This document shows positions 28,242 through 43,294 of a stretch of DNA of 64,000 bases, piece after piece. Made by a program: the position numbers and the translations under genes. Origin of the DNA: CAITWF01 sp038231575 (GTDB lineage: Bacteria > Verrucomicrobiota > Verrucomicrobiia > Opitutales > Opitutaceae). A model generated the notes under the pieces. It did no database searches and was not told the origin of the DNA. It was given only the letters and a program-made list of their open reading frames with translations. Position 1 is the stretch's first letter. The number at the start of each line of letters is the position of its first letter. The stretch covers positions 1 through 64,000 of the forward strand of contig JBBRLB010000007.1 of assembly GCA_038231575.1 (NCBI GenBank). The letters run 5' to 3'.

Positions 28242-29066
28242 ATGAGTGCGTCGACGGTGGGGACGAAGCGACGCTGGGCTTGGGCCGCGGGCGGAGCGGT
28301 GATGATCGCGGGCGCGCTCGTGGGTTTGTTCAGTTGGTCCGCATCGCATCCGCTGCCCCAAAACTTCGCCGCGCCGCGCCCGAAGCCGGCGATCGAGTTG
28401 GCGGAGCGGCGGGAGAAATCGGCGCTCGATGACGAGGCAACCCTGCTCGATCCGACCCCGCTCTTTCAGCCGACGCGGTGGAACACCGCGCAACTGGAAG
28501 TCGCCCGGCCGGAGCCGAGCGGGAGTTTCGAGAGCTTTCGCGTGCCGCCGAAATTCGGTTTCGCCGACAGCGACCTAAGATTGGGCCGGATCGAGTTCGT
28601 GGACGGCGCCGGCAAACCTCCGGTTCAAGGGAAACTGCGAACCTCGCTGGACCTGCCGGCACCCGTCGCCGTGCCGGCAACACCCACTGAAGTGTTAGCA
28701 GCCGGATCGCCCGGCGCGATCGCTTTGGGCTTTGGCCGCGTCGATCAACCCCTGGGCGCACTGCCGGCGCGCGGGGCGCTGGTGGACATTGGGGCCGTCG
28801 GCACGGGGCAGGCGGCGTTGCCGCCGGAGGCGATGGCACGGGTTCAAGCCTTGGCGGCGGGGGCCAAACCCCCGGCGGGCCGGGAGTGGCAGGCCATGGA
28901 ATTCCTCGCGGCCGTCGATCCCGCCGGCCTTTCGGCACCGCTCACTCTCACCACCCGTTCGGGGGCCGATGAGGTCGATGCTTATTTTCAAAATTTCCTC
29001 GTGCACACCCTTCGGGTCGGAGAGCGTTTGGCTCCCGGATTCTATCGGATTTCCGTGGGGCCGTAG
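28242..29066 (+). CDS. TonB-position membrane-anchored protein, uncharacterised
   Basis: The 274-residue protein starts one base after the ExbD-like gene. It has a short cytoplasmic tail, one membrane helix (WAWAAGGAVMIAGALVGLFS) and a long Pro/Ala-rich periplasmic stretch. The C-terminal part reads LTLTTRSGADEVDAYFQNFL and RVGERLAPGFYRISVGP. The anchor, extended linker and small terminal domain fit the shape of TonB, but no TonB box-binding motif is obvious, so the name TonB is not given. Its position makes it the likely output component of the ExbB/ExbD-like motor. Confidence 0.6.
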   Translation: MSASTVGTKRRWAWAAGGAVMIAGALVGLFSWSASHPLPQNFAAPRPKPAIELAERREKSALDDEATLLDPTPLFQPTRWNTAQLEVARPEPSGSFESFRVPPKFGFADSDLRLGRIEFVDGAGKPPVQGKLRTSLDLPAPVAVPATPTEVLAAGSPGAIALGFGRVDQPLGALPARGALVDIGAVGTGQAALPPEAMARVQALAAGAKPPAGREWQAMEFLAAVDPAGLSAPLTLTTRSGADEVDAYFQNFLVHTLRVGERLAPGFYRISVGP

Positions 29067-29093
29067 ATTTTTGGGAAATCGGCGAATTTGCTG

Positions 29094-29122
29094 TTGACCA
29101 CGCCAATCACGGCTTGCACTTT
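29094..29122 (+). promoter_or_regulatory. Candidate promoter of the trnT-tuf operon
   Basis: TTGACC at 29094 is a near-consensus -35 box. At 17 bases distance is CACTTT, a poor -10 box. It lies about 40 bases before tRNA-Thr, after the end of the TonB-position gene. The strong -35 and the stable RNA downstream support it, but the -10 is weak. Confidence 0.35.
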
Positions 29123-29159
29123 CAACAGCTCTTTTCGTTTTTTGCCACTCCCTTGTTCT

Positions 29160-29235
29160 GCCCAGATAGCTCAGTTGGTAGAGCACCCCCTTGGTAAGGG
29201 GGAGGTCGTCAGTTCAAATCTGATTCTGGGCTCCA
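29160..29235 (+). tRNA. tRNA-Thr (GGU anticodon)
   Basis: The acceptor arms GCCCAGA and TCTGGGC pair fully. The anticodon stem CCCCC/GGGGG encloses the loop TTGGTAA with anticodon GGT; the T arm is GTCAG-TTCAAAT-CTGAT (G-T pair tolerated), and CCA is encoded at 29233-29235. It lies upstream of tuf, as in many bacteria, and is likely processed from the tuf transcript. Confidence 0.95.
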
Positions 29236-29318
29236 GTGGCAAAAAACACCGTCGGCAGGCTTCTCCGACGTTAAACCAGAGGTCACTTTTACATCTCAAC
29301 CCAAACAACTCGTCTCAC

Positions 29319-30509
29319 ATGGCTAAAGCAAACTTCGAACGCACGAAACCGCACGTGAACGTCGGCACAATCGGCCACGTTGATCACGGCAAGACCACGC
29401 TGACGACCGCGATTCTCGCGGTCCAGGCCCGCAAAGGCCTCGCGGAGGTGAAAACCTATGCGGACATCGCCAAGGGCGGCACCATCCGCGATGCGTCGAA
29501 GATCGTCACGATTGCCGTCGCCCACGTGGAATACCAGTCCGACAAGCGCCACTATGCGCACGTCGACTGCCCTGGCCACGCCGACTTCGTCAAGAACATG
29601 ATCACCGGCGCCGCCCAGATGGACGGTGCGATCCTCGTCGTTTCGGCCGCGGACGGCCCGATGCCGCAGACCCGTGAGCACATCCTCCTCGCCCGCCAAG
29701 TCGGCGTGCCGAAGATCGTGGTGTTCCTCAACAAGGTCGACCTCATCGACGACGCCGAGCTTCTCGACCTCGTCGAGATGGAAATCCGTGAGCTCCTCAC
29801 GAAATACCAATTTGACGGCGACAAGGCGACCATCATCCGTGGTTCCGCTACCGCTGCGCTCGAGGGCAAGCCCGAGGGCGATAAGGCGATCACTGACCTG
29901 ATGACCGCGATCGACACCGACATTCCTGAGCCCGTCCGCGAGATGGACAAGCCCTTCCTGATGTCCGTTGAAGACGTGTTCTCGATCACCGGCCGCGGCA
30001 CCGTCGCGACGGGGCGGATCGAGCGTGGCGTCATCAAGGTCAACGACGCCGTCGAGATCGTCGGCCTCAAGGACACCGTCGTCTCCGTCGTAACTGGCAT
30101 CGAAATGTTCCGCAAGCTGCTCGATAGCGGCCAAGCTGGTGACAACGTCGGCATCCTCCTCCGCGGTATTGAAAAAGAAGGCATCGAGCGCGGCCAGGTT
30201 CTCGCCGCTCCGAAGTCGATCACTCCGCACAAGAAGGCGAAAGCCGAAATCTACGTCCTCTCGAAGGACGAGGGTGGCCGTCACACGCCGTTCTTCAACG
30301 GTTACCGCCCGCAGTTCTACTTCCGCACGACTGACGTCACTGGCGTTGTCACGCTGCCGAAAGGCGTCGAGATGATCATGCCGGGCGACAACATCGCCGT
30401 CGATCTCGAGCTCATCTCCCCGATCGCGATGGAGAAGCTCCAGAAGTTCGCCATCCGCGAGGGTGGTCGCACGATCGGTGCCGGTCGTATCACCGAGATC
30501 ACGGAATAA
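29319..30509 (+). CDS. tuf: Elongation factor Tu, atypical switch I
   Basis: The 396-residue EF-Tu has GHVDHGKT at 19-26, DCPGH, NKVD and the three usual domains, ending GRTIGAGRITEITE. It brings aminoacyl-tRNA to the ribosome with GTP. Its effector loop is unusual: where almost all bacterial EF-Tu proteins read ARGITINT, this one reads SKIVTIAVAHVEY (about residues 60-72). The Mg-binding Thr (T64) is kept, but the Arg-Gly before it and the Asn-Thr after it are lost. The EF-G in this window has the normal RGITI. The ATG at 29319 matches the family start exactly. It is flanked by tRNA-Thr and tRNA-Trp and is the only tuf in the window. Confidence 0.95.
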   Translation: MAKANFERTKPHVNVGTIGHVDHGKTTLTTAILAVQARKGLAEVKTYADIAKGGTIRDASKIVTIAVAHVEYQSDKRHYAHVDCPGHADFVKNMITGAAQMDGAILVVSAADGPMPQTREHILLARQVGVPKIVVFLNKVDLIDDAELLDLVEMEIRELLTKYQFDGDKATIIRGSATAALEGKPEGDKAITDLMTAIDTDIPEPVREMDKPFLMSVEDVFSITGRGTVATGRIERGVIKVNDAVEIVGLKDTVVSVVTGIEMFRKLLDSGQAGDNVGILLRGIEKEGIERGQVLAAPKSITPHKKAKAEIYVLSKDEGGRHTPFFNGYRPQFYFRTTDVTGVVTLPKGVEMIMPGDNIAVDLELISPIAMEKLQKFAIREGGRTIGAGRITEITE

Positions 30510-30538
30510 GCCGTCTCGTAACCCTCTAACTCGACACC

Positions 30539-30565
30539 GCCGAGGTCTCTTTACGGGGCCTCGGC
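30539..30565 (+). other. Hairpin between tuf and tRNA-Trp
   Basis: GCCGAGG pairs with CCTCGGC around a 13-base loop, extendable by a G-U and a C-G pair. There is no U-run, so this looks more like a processing or pausing structure than a terminator before trnW-secE-nusG. Confidence 0.45.
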
Positions 30566-30588
30566 TGCGTCGTCTAAAAGCCCATCAC

Positions 30589-30664
30589 AGGCGCGTAGCT
30601 CAATTGGTAGAGTAGCGGTCTCCAAAACCGTTGGTTGGGGGTTCGATTCCCTCCGCGCCTGCCA
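30589..30664 (+). tRNA. tRNA-Trp (CCA anticodon)
   Basis: The acceptor arms AGGCGCG and CGCGCCT pair; the anticodon stem GCGGT/ACCGT (with one G-T pair) encloses CTCCAAA with anticodon CCA. The T arm is GGGGG-TTCGATT-CCCTC (one G-T pair), and the discriminator G and CCA end are encoded. Its place before secE is the common bacterial arrangement. Confidence 0.95.
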
Positions 30665-30684
30665 AATCTTCGCACGAACTCCGC

Positions 30685-30888
30685 ATGAAAAATCCCTTCC
30701 GTAGCACCCGCATCTTCCTCGGTGAAATGGTCGGTGAGCTTCAGAAAGCCACCTGGCCCACCAAGGCCGAACTGCGCGATTCCACGATCGTGGTCGTGCT
30801 AGCCGCGGTCATCCTCGGTCTGTTCACGAGCATCAGCGATTTTTCGCTCTACCAGGTCGTTTCCCTCTTCACCGACTGGGTCAGCTAA
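30685..30888 (+). CDS. secE: Preprotein translocase subunit SecE
   Basis: The 67-residue protein has the short bacterial SecE form: an amphipathic GEMVGELQKATWPTKAELRD followed by one membrane helix (STIVVVLAAVILGLFTSIS). WPTK is the conserved cytoplasmic motif. It clamps SecY in the translocon. The start at 30685 is 20 bases after tRNA-Trp; nusG follows 11 bases after its stop. Confidence 0.95.
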   Translation: MKNPFRSTRIFLGEMVGELQKATWPTKAELRDSTIVVVLAAVILGLFTSISDFSLYQVVSLFTDWVS

Positions 30889-30899
30889 TTCTTCCCGCC

Positions 30900-31478
30900 A
30901 TGCCCGCTCAAACGACCGCCCCCGCCGGCACCCAGTGGTTCGCCCTGCACACGCTCTCCGGCCAGGAGAACAAGGTCCGTAACTACATCGAGAAGTTCAA
31001 AAAGGCCGAGGAACTTAGCGACGATATTTTTGAAATCCTGTTGCCGACCGAGGTCGTGTCGGAGGTCAAAAACGGCAAGAAATCCACCAAGGTCCGCAAG
31101 CTTTACCCCGGCTACGTCTTCATTCAGATGAAGCTCTACGGCGAGGACAAGAAGGTCATCAACAAGCCGTGGTATTTTGTGAAGGAAGTCGCCGGTGTCA
31201 TCGGGTTTGTCGGCGGCGATCGTCCGGCAGCGTTGCGCCAGACCGAGATCGACGAGATCTACGCGCGCATCGAGGCGGCCAACGGCAAGGAAGTCCCGAA
31301 GATTCAATACACCGTCGGCGAAGAAGTGAAGATCACCGACGGCGCGTTTGCATCGCTCACCGGCCGCATCGACGAAATCGATCCGGACCGCGGCAAGTTG
31401 AAAGTTTCCGTCTCCATCTTCGGCCGCTTCACGCCGGTCGAACTCGAATACTGGCAGGTGCAGCGCACCACCGAATAA
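30900..31478 (+). CDS. nusG: Transcription termination/antitermination factor NusG
   Basis: The 192-residue protein has an N-terminal NGN domain (QWFALHTLSGQENKVRNYIE, LYPGYVFIQM, WYFVKEVAGVIGFVGG) and a C-terminal KOW domain (VGEEVKITDGAFASLTGRID). NusG binds RNA polymerase and links it to Rho or S10. The length is normal apart from a Pro/Ala start. It is in the usual place between secE and rplK. Confidence 0.96.
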   Translation: MPAQTTAPAGTQWFALHTLSGQENKVRNYIEKFKKAEELSDDIFEILLPTEVVSEVKNGKKSTKVRKLYPGYVFIQMKLYGEDKKVINKPWYFVKEVAGVIGFVGGDRPAALRQTEIDEIYARIEAANGKEVPKIQYTVGEEVKITDGAFASLTGRIDEIDPDRGKLKVSVSIFGRFTPVELEYWQVQRTTE

Positions 31479-31503
31479 GTTTTCCCTCTAAGAATTTCCC
31501 AAC

Positions 31504-31929
31504 ATGGCCAAGAAAATCCAAGGTTACATCCGTCTTCAGTTGCCCGCCGGCGCCGCGAATCCCGCGCCGCCCGTTGGCCCTGCGCTTGGCGCGCAAGGCG
31601 TCAACATCATGGCGTTCTGTAAGGACTTTAACGCCCGCACGAAGGATCAGAACGGCATGATTCTGCCGGTCGTGATCACGGTGTTCACCGACAAGAGCTT
31701 CACGTTCATCCTGAAGTCACCGCCGGCGTCCGTCCTGCTCAAAAAGGCCGCCAACATCGCCTCCGGTTCCGCGAAGCCGAATCAGGACAAGGTCGGCAAG
31801 GTCACAAAGAAGCAGCTTGCCGAGATCTGGAAGCTGAAGAAGGCCGACATGAACGCCAACGACGAAGCCGCTGGCATCAAGATCATCGCCGGCACCGCCC
31901 GCAACATGGGCATCGAAGTCATCGACTAA
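31504..31929 (+). CDS. rplK: 50S ribosomal protein L11
   Basis: The 141-residue protein has the normal bacterial length, with PPVGPALGAQGVNIMAFCKD and the C-terminal rRNA-binding part ending AAGIKIIAGTARNMGIEVID. It forms the GTPase-associated centre with L10 and L7/L12. It follows nusG after 25 bases. Confidence 0.97.
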   Translation: MAKKIQGYIRLQLPAGAANPAPPVGPALGAQGVNIMAFCKDFNARTKDQNGMILPVVITVFTDKSFTFILKSPPASVLLKKAANIASGSAKPNQDKVGKVTKKQLAEIWKLKKADMNANDEAAGIKIIAGTARNMGIEVID

Positions 31930-32001
31930 TTTTCGTCCGCACTCAAACGAAACTCACCGCGGGAGTCCCGTCCGGGACGTTCGCACCGCAAGGAGTCCAA
32001 C

Positions 32002-32700
32002 ATGCCCAACAAACACAGCAAACGTTATAACAACGCGGTCAAGGTCGCCGACCTGACCAAGGATTACGCGCTCAAAGAAGCGGTCGAGATCCTCAATAAA
32101 TTTCCGAAGGCGAAGTTCGATGAGACCATCGAGCTCTCGTTCCGCCTCGGGGTCGACGCCACTTCCGGCGAGCAAAACGTGCGCGGCACCACGCCGCTTC
32201 CGAATGGCTCCGGCAAGAAAATCCGCGTGATCGTTTTCACCGACGATGCGCCGAAGGCGCTCGCGGCGGGTGCTGATGAAGCCGGTCTCGCCGAACTGAT
32301 GGCGAAGGTTAATGGCGGCTGGCTCGAATTCGACGTCGCGATCGCGACGACCGAGGCCATGAAGCAAGTCCGCACGCTCGCGCGCGTCCTCGGTCCGAAG
32401 GGCCTGATGCCGAACCCGAAGTCCGGCACCGTCACCGACGACGTCGTCGCGGGCATCAAGGCCGTGAAAGCCGGTCGCGTTGAGTTCAAAATGGACAAGA
32501 CCGCGAACATCGGGGTCGGCGTCGGCAAGCGTTCGTTCACGCCCGCGCAGATTCTGGAAAACGTCAACGTCGTCCTCGAGGCGGTCGGCAAATCCAAGCC
32601 GGCCACCTTCAAGGGCAGCCAATACATCAAGGGCGTCACCATCTCGTCGAGCATGAGCCCGGCGGTGAAGATCGCTTCCACCGAGTTCAGCAAATTCTAA
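32002..32700 (+). CDS. rplA: 50S ribosomal protein L1
   Basis: The 232-residue L1 has FDETIELSFRLGVDA, TLARVLGPKGLMPNPKSGTV and ITISSSM-like VTISSSMSPAVKI near the end. AAGGAG lies about nine bases before the ATG. A small hairpin (31965-31978, GTCCC/GGGAC) lies in the 72-base leader. L1 represses its own operon in other bacteria by binding such mRNA, but the known L1-site pattern is not clearly seen here. Confidence 0.97.
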   Translation: MPNKHSKRYNNAVKVADLTKDYALKEAVEILNKFPKAKFDETIELSFRLGVDATSGEQNVRGTTPLPNGSGKKIRVIVFTDDAPKALAAGADEAGLAELMAKVNGGWLEFDVAIATTEAMKQVRTLARVLGPKGLMPNPKSGTVTDDVVAGIKAVKAGRVEFKMDKTANIGVGVGKRSFTPAQILENVNVVLEAVGKSKPATFKGSQYIKGVTISSSMSPAVKIASTEFSKF

Positions 32701-32712
32701 GGAGCACCGACC

Positions 32713-33231
32713 ATGAGAGCCGAAAAACAATACCTGATTTCCGAGGTCGAGACGCACCTGAAGAAGTCCGACTACGTCATCCTCACCAACTTCTCGAAGG
32801 TGTCCGTCGCCGACGTCGCCGAGCTGCGCAAGCGCCTCGCGGTGGAGAAGGCGGAGTTCCACGTCGTGAAGAACAGCTCGCTCCGGGTCGCCGCCAAGGC
32901 GCTCGGGTTGCCCGAGTTTGAAGCTTCGCTCGCCGGGCCCACCGCCGTCATCGTCGGCGGAAAAAATTCTGCGGGCGTCGCGAAAATCCTGAAGCAGTTC
33001 TTCAAGGACAAGCAGAAGCTCGAGGTCAAAGTCGGCGTGATGGACAAGAAGATCGTCAGCGCCGCCGATCTCGCAAAGATTGCCGATCTGCCGTCGTTCG
33101 AGGCGCTGCGCTCGCAGCTCCTGGGCTTGTTTATGCAAAACGCCGCGGCGTTCGTTCGCGTGCTCGATGCCAAGGTCAAGAAGGACCAGCCCGCCGCTGC
33201 TCCCTCCGAGCCCGCTGCTCCGACCGCTTAA
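32713..33231 (+). CDS. rplJ: 50S ribosomal protein L10
   Basis: The 172-residue L10 has an N-terminal rRNA-binding domain (RAEKQYLISEVETHLKKSDY, VVKNSSLRVAAKALG, GPTAVIVGG) and a C-terminal helix for L7/L12 dimers, ending in a Pro/Ala-rich tail. AAGGAG precedes the ATG, and the start is 12 bases after rplA. Confidence 0.96.
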   Translation: MRAEKQYLISEVETHLKKSDYVILTNFSKVSVADVAELRKRLAVEKAEFHVVKNSSLRVAAKALGLPEFEASLAGPTAVIVGGKNSAGVAKILKQFFKDKQKLEVKVGVMDKKIVSAADLAKIADLPSFEALRSQLLGLFMQNAAAFVRVLDAKVKKDQPAAAPSEPAAPTA

Positions 33232-33257
33232 TCCTCACTTTAACCAAAACAATTTTT

Positions 33258-33289
33258 CCGGGCGCGCGCGTTTTTCGCATCGCGTCCGG
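33258..33289 (+). other. Hairpin in the rplJ-rplL gap
   Basis: CCGGGCGCG (33258-33266) pairs with CGCGTCCGG (33281-33289) with one G-U pair. The gap between rplJ and rplL is 152 bases, long for this operon, and this stem could set the stoichiometry between L10 and L7/L12, for instance as an RNase site. It has no U-run. Confidence 0.45.
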
Positions 33290-33383
33290 GAAGCAAAAAC
33301 ATCCATCGGGCAGGCTAGGGGATACGTCTCTTAAACGCGTTTCACTTTTTCGAAACCGCTAGTCGGCCTCAGGAGAAATCAAC

Positions 33384-33764
33384 ATGAGCACTGTTACCAA
33401 AGACCAAGTCATCGAGTGGTTGTCCGCGCAGCCCGTTCTGGAGCTCGCCGCCCTCGTCAAAGATCTCGAAGGCAAGTGGGGCGTATCCGCCGCCGCTGCC
33501 GCCGGCCCCGCCGCGGCCGGCCCCGCCGCCGCCGCTCCCGCGGCTGAGGCGCAGACCGAGTTCACCGTCGTCCTCAAGGCCGCCGGCGCGAACAAGATTG
33601 GCGTCATCAAGGAAGTCCGTGCCATCACGGGCCTCGGCCTCAAGGAGGCCAAGGACCTCGTCGAAGGCGCGCCCAAGAACGTCAAGGAAAACGCGCCCAA
33701 GGCCGAAGCCGAGGAAATCAAGAAGAAGCTCGAGGCCGCCGGCGCCGCGGTCGAACTCAAGTAA
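33384..33764 (+). CDS. rplL: 50S ribosomal protein L7/L12
   Basis: The 126-residue protein has an N-terminal dimer domain (VIEWLSAQPVLELAALVKDL), an Ala/Gly/Pro hinge and the factor-binding domain EFTVVLKAAGANKIGVIKEV with GLGLKEAKDLVEGAPKNVKE. A clear AGGAGA lies eight bases before the ATG. It is followed by a strong hairpin before rpoB. Confidence 0.97.
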   Translation: MSTVTKDQVIEWLSAQPVLELAALVKDLEGKWGVSAAAAAGPAAAGPAAAAPAAEAQTEFTVVLKAAGANKIGVIKEVRAITGLGLKEAKDLVEGAPKNVKENAPKAEAEEIKKKLEAAGAAVELK

Positions 33765-33806
33765 GATCGCTTGGCGATTTCACTCGAGAAACTTCCGTTT
33801 TTTACG

Positions 33807-33840
33807 GGACAGGCCGCGCCCGCGCTCGGCCTGTCCTTTG
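33807..33840 (+). terminator. Attenuator-type hairpin between rplL and rpoB
   Basis: GGACAGGCCG and CGGCCTGTCC form a perfect 10-bp stem around a 10-base loop, followed by only TTTG. Such a weak terminator between rplL and rpoB is known in other bacteria, where it lowers polymerase expression relative to the ribosomal proteins. Confidence 0.75.
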
Positions 33841-33943
33841 CTATTTCCACTTCTGTTCTTTTGTTCGTTGCCCGCCTCTCGTGCTGATCTAGCCAGCGCG
33901 ACGCGTCCTCTTACTGTCTCTTAATCTCTACCGGGAAACTCTC

Positions 33944-37723
<3,780 letters not shown>

Positions 37724-37773
37724 GCACCCGCTCGTTACATCGCTTTCACTTTTAAAAACACGGAGACAATAAA

Positions 37774-41913
<4,140 letters not shown>

Positions 41914-41940
41914 GCCGACGAGCCACTCAGTCAGCTTTTC

Positions 41941-41976
41941 GAAGCCGCGGACGAAGCGTCCGCGGCTTCTTTTTTG
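41941..41976 (+). terminator. Rho-independent terminator of rpoBC
   Basis: GAAGCCGCGGACG-aag-CGTCCGCGGCTTC is a perfect 13-bp stem with a 3-base loop followed by six Ts. It ends the secE-to-rpoC transcript. Confidence 0.93.
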
Positions 41977-42092
41977 GGGGTGGGAGAGGGTAACTTGTGA
42001 ATAACTTCACCTTGTCTAGCAGAGGCGCGTGAACATTTTCGTCATCCCTCCCGCCAAAAATTGCATGTAGAGCCTAGCTCCATGTGGTTTTA
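41977..42092 (+). other. Non-coding stretch between two terminators (possible small RNA)
   Basis: No protein frame is convincing here. The 116 bases lie between the rpoC terminator and a second, independent terminator. Since the first should stop rpoC transcription, the second implies another transcript starting in this stretch, perhaps a small RNA of roughly 100 bases. No clear promoter was found. Confidence 0.3.
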
Positions 42093-42122
42093 CGCCCGCT
42101 CTTTTGAGCGGGCGTTTTTTTT
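42093..42122 (+). terminator. Second Rho-independent terminator before rpsL
   Basis: CGCCCGCTC-tttt-GAGCGGGCG is a perfect 9-bp stem followed by eight Ts. It lies 117 bases after the rpoC terminator and isolates the rpsL operon from upstream transcription. Confidence 0.92.
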
Positions 42123-42389
42123 GCCCTGAGGTCGGAGGAATCTGCGGGGAAAAAGGAATTCTGCTTGAGTTCTCTTCGTGGTCCGTAATTTTCGACCCTC
42201 CTTTCCCTGCTTATCGCGCGTTGCCGGCTTCGGTTGGTGAACGCTTTTTCAGTTCGCGGACCGGACTCAAATCTCGGGTTTCGCGAGTATCGCTACTTTT
42301 CGCCAAAAAGTTCTTGCCGAGCTTTGCGCGTAAGGTAGCGTCTCACCTCTTTTCTCTAATTTTCTCTCCGTAACTCACTTTCCCCTCGT
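42123..42389 (+). other. Leader region of the rpsL operon
   Basis: The stretch of 267 bases has no coding frame. It must hold the promoter of the large ribosomal cluster. A possible -35 box TTGAGT (42165-42170) and -10 box TAATTT (42186-42191) are only 15 bases apart, so this is weak. The last 80 bases are pyrimidine-rich, as in untranslated leaders. Confidence 0.35.
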
Positions 42390-42770
42390 ATGCCGACCAT
42401 CAACCAACTCGTGCGCAAAGGCCGCCGCAAGGTGCGCATCAAGTCGAAGTCTCCCGCTTTGGACGGCAATCCGTTTCGCCGCGGCGTGTGCGTGCAGGTC
42501 ATGACCCGCACCCCGAAGAAGCCGAATTCCGCCATCCGTAAGGTCGCGAAGGTTCGTCTCACGAACGGCAACGAAGTCATCTCCTACATTCCGGACGAGG
42601 GCCACAATCTCCAGGAGCACTCGATCGTGCTCGTGCGCGGTGGCCGCGTGAAGGATCTCCCCGGCGTTCGTTACCACATTGTCCGCGGCACGCTCGACGC
42701 CACCGGCGTCGAAAAGCGCCGTCGCTCCCGTTCCAAATACGGCGTCAAGCGTCCGAAGGCTGCCAAGTAA
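42390..42770 (+). CDS. rpsL: 30S ribosomal protein S12
   Basis: The 126-residue protein starts MPTINQLVRKGRRK and has CVQVMTRTPKKPNSAIRKVA and LPGVRYHIVRGTLDA. The Lys in TPKKPNS is the residue usually changed in streptomycin-resistant mutants, so the site is wild type. It is the first gene of the str-S10-spc-alpha cluster and lacks an obvious ribosome-binding site. Confidence 0.97.
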   Translation: MPTINQLVRKGRRKVRIKSKSPALDGNPFRRGVCVQVMTRTPKKPNSAIRKVAKVRLTNGNEVISYIPDEGHNLQEHSIVLVRGGRVKDLPGVRYHIVRGTLDATGVEKRRRSRSKYGVKRPKAAK

Positions 42771-42802
42771 TCCGCGTTTTTTCTAACTAACACCATTTCG
42801 TC

Positions 42803-43276
42803 ATGTCACGCCGTCACCGAGCAGAAAAACGCCAGACCGTCCCGGATGCCCGTTACAAGAGCCCGCTCGTCGCGCACTTGGTCAATGTCATCATGAAGAG
42901 CGGCAAGAAGAACCTTGCCCAACGCATCGTCTACGGCGCGTTTGAAAAAGTTTCCGAGAAGCTCGAAAAGGGTGATCCGGTTGATTTGCTGCTCGGGGCG
43001 CTCGAGAATGCGCGTCCGCGCCTTGAGGTGAAGAGCCGCCGCGTCGGTGGCGCCACCTATCAGGTGCCAGTGGAAATTTCATTCGAGCGCCAAGAGTCAC
43101 TCGCTCTCCGCTGGATCGTTGACGCGGCCCACGGTCGCAAAGGCGTGACGATGAAGGACGCCCTTGCGGCGGAAATCATCGACGCCTACAACAACACCGG
43201 CGGCGTCGTGAAGAAGAAGGAAGACACGCACAAGATGGCCCAGGCGAACCGCGCCTTTGCTCACTTGCGTTGGTAA
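42803..43276 (+). CDS. rpsG: 30S ribosomal protein S7
   Basis: The 157-residue protein has RRHRAEKRQTVPDARYKSPL, RRVGGATYQVPVEI and the C-terminal MAQANRAFAHLRW. It starts assembly of the 30S head. Normal length; 32 bases after rpsL. Confidence 0.97.
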   Translation: MSRRHRAEKRQTVPDARYKSPLVAHLVNVIMKSGKKNLAQRIVYGAFEKVSEKLEKGDPVDLLLGALENARPRLEVKSRRVGGATYQVPVEISFERQESLALRWIVDAAHGRKGVTMKDALAAEIIDAYNNTGGVVKKKEDTHKMAQANRAFAHLRW

Positions 43277-43294
43277 TCAGTCCCGCCCGCCGCC

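Noticed and set aside
29088..29318. Upstream extension of the tuf frame
   Set aside because: It reads through tRNA-Thr; the EF-Tu start is fixed at 29319 by homology.
41996..42004. TGTGAATAA, one base off a DnaA box
   Set aside because: A single imperfect box with no cluster, AT-rich unwinding region or dnaA/dnaN neighbours does not support an origin.
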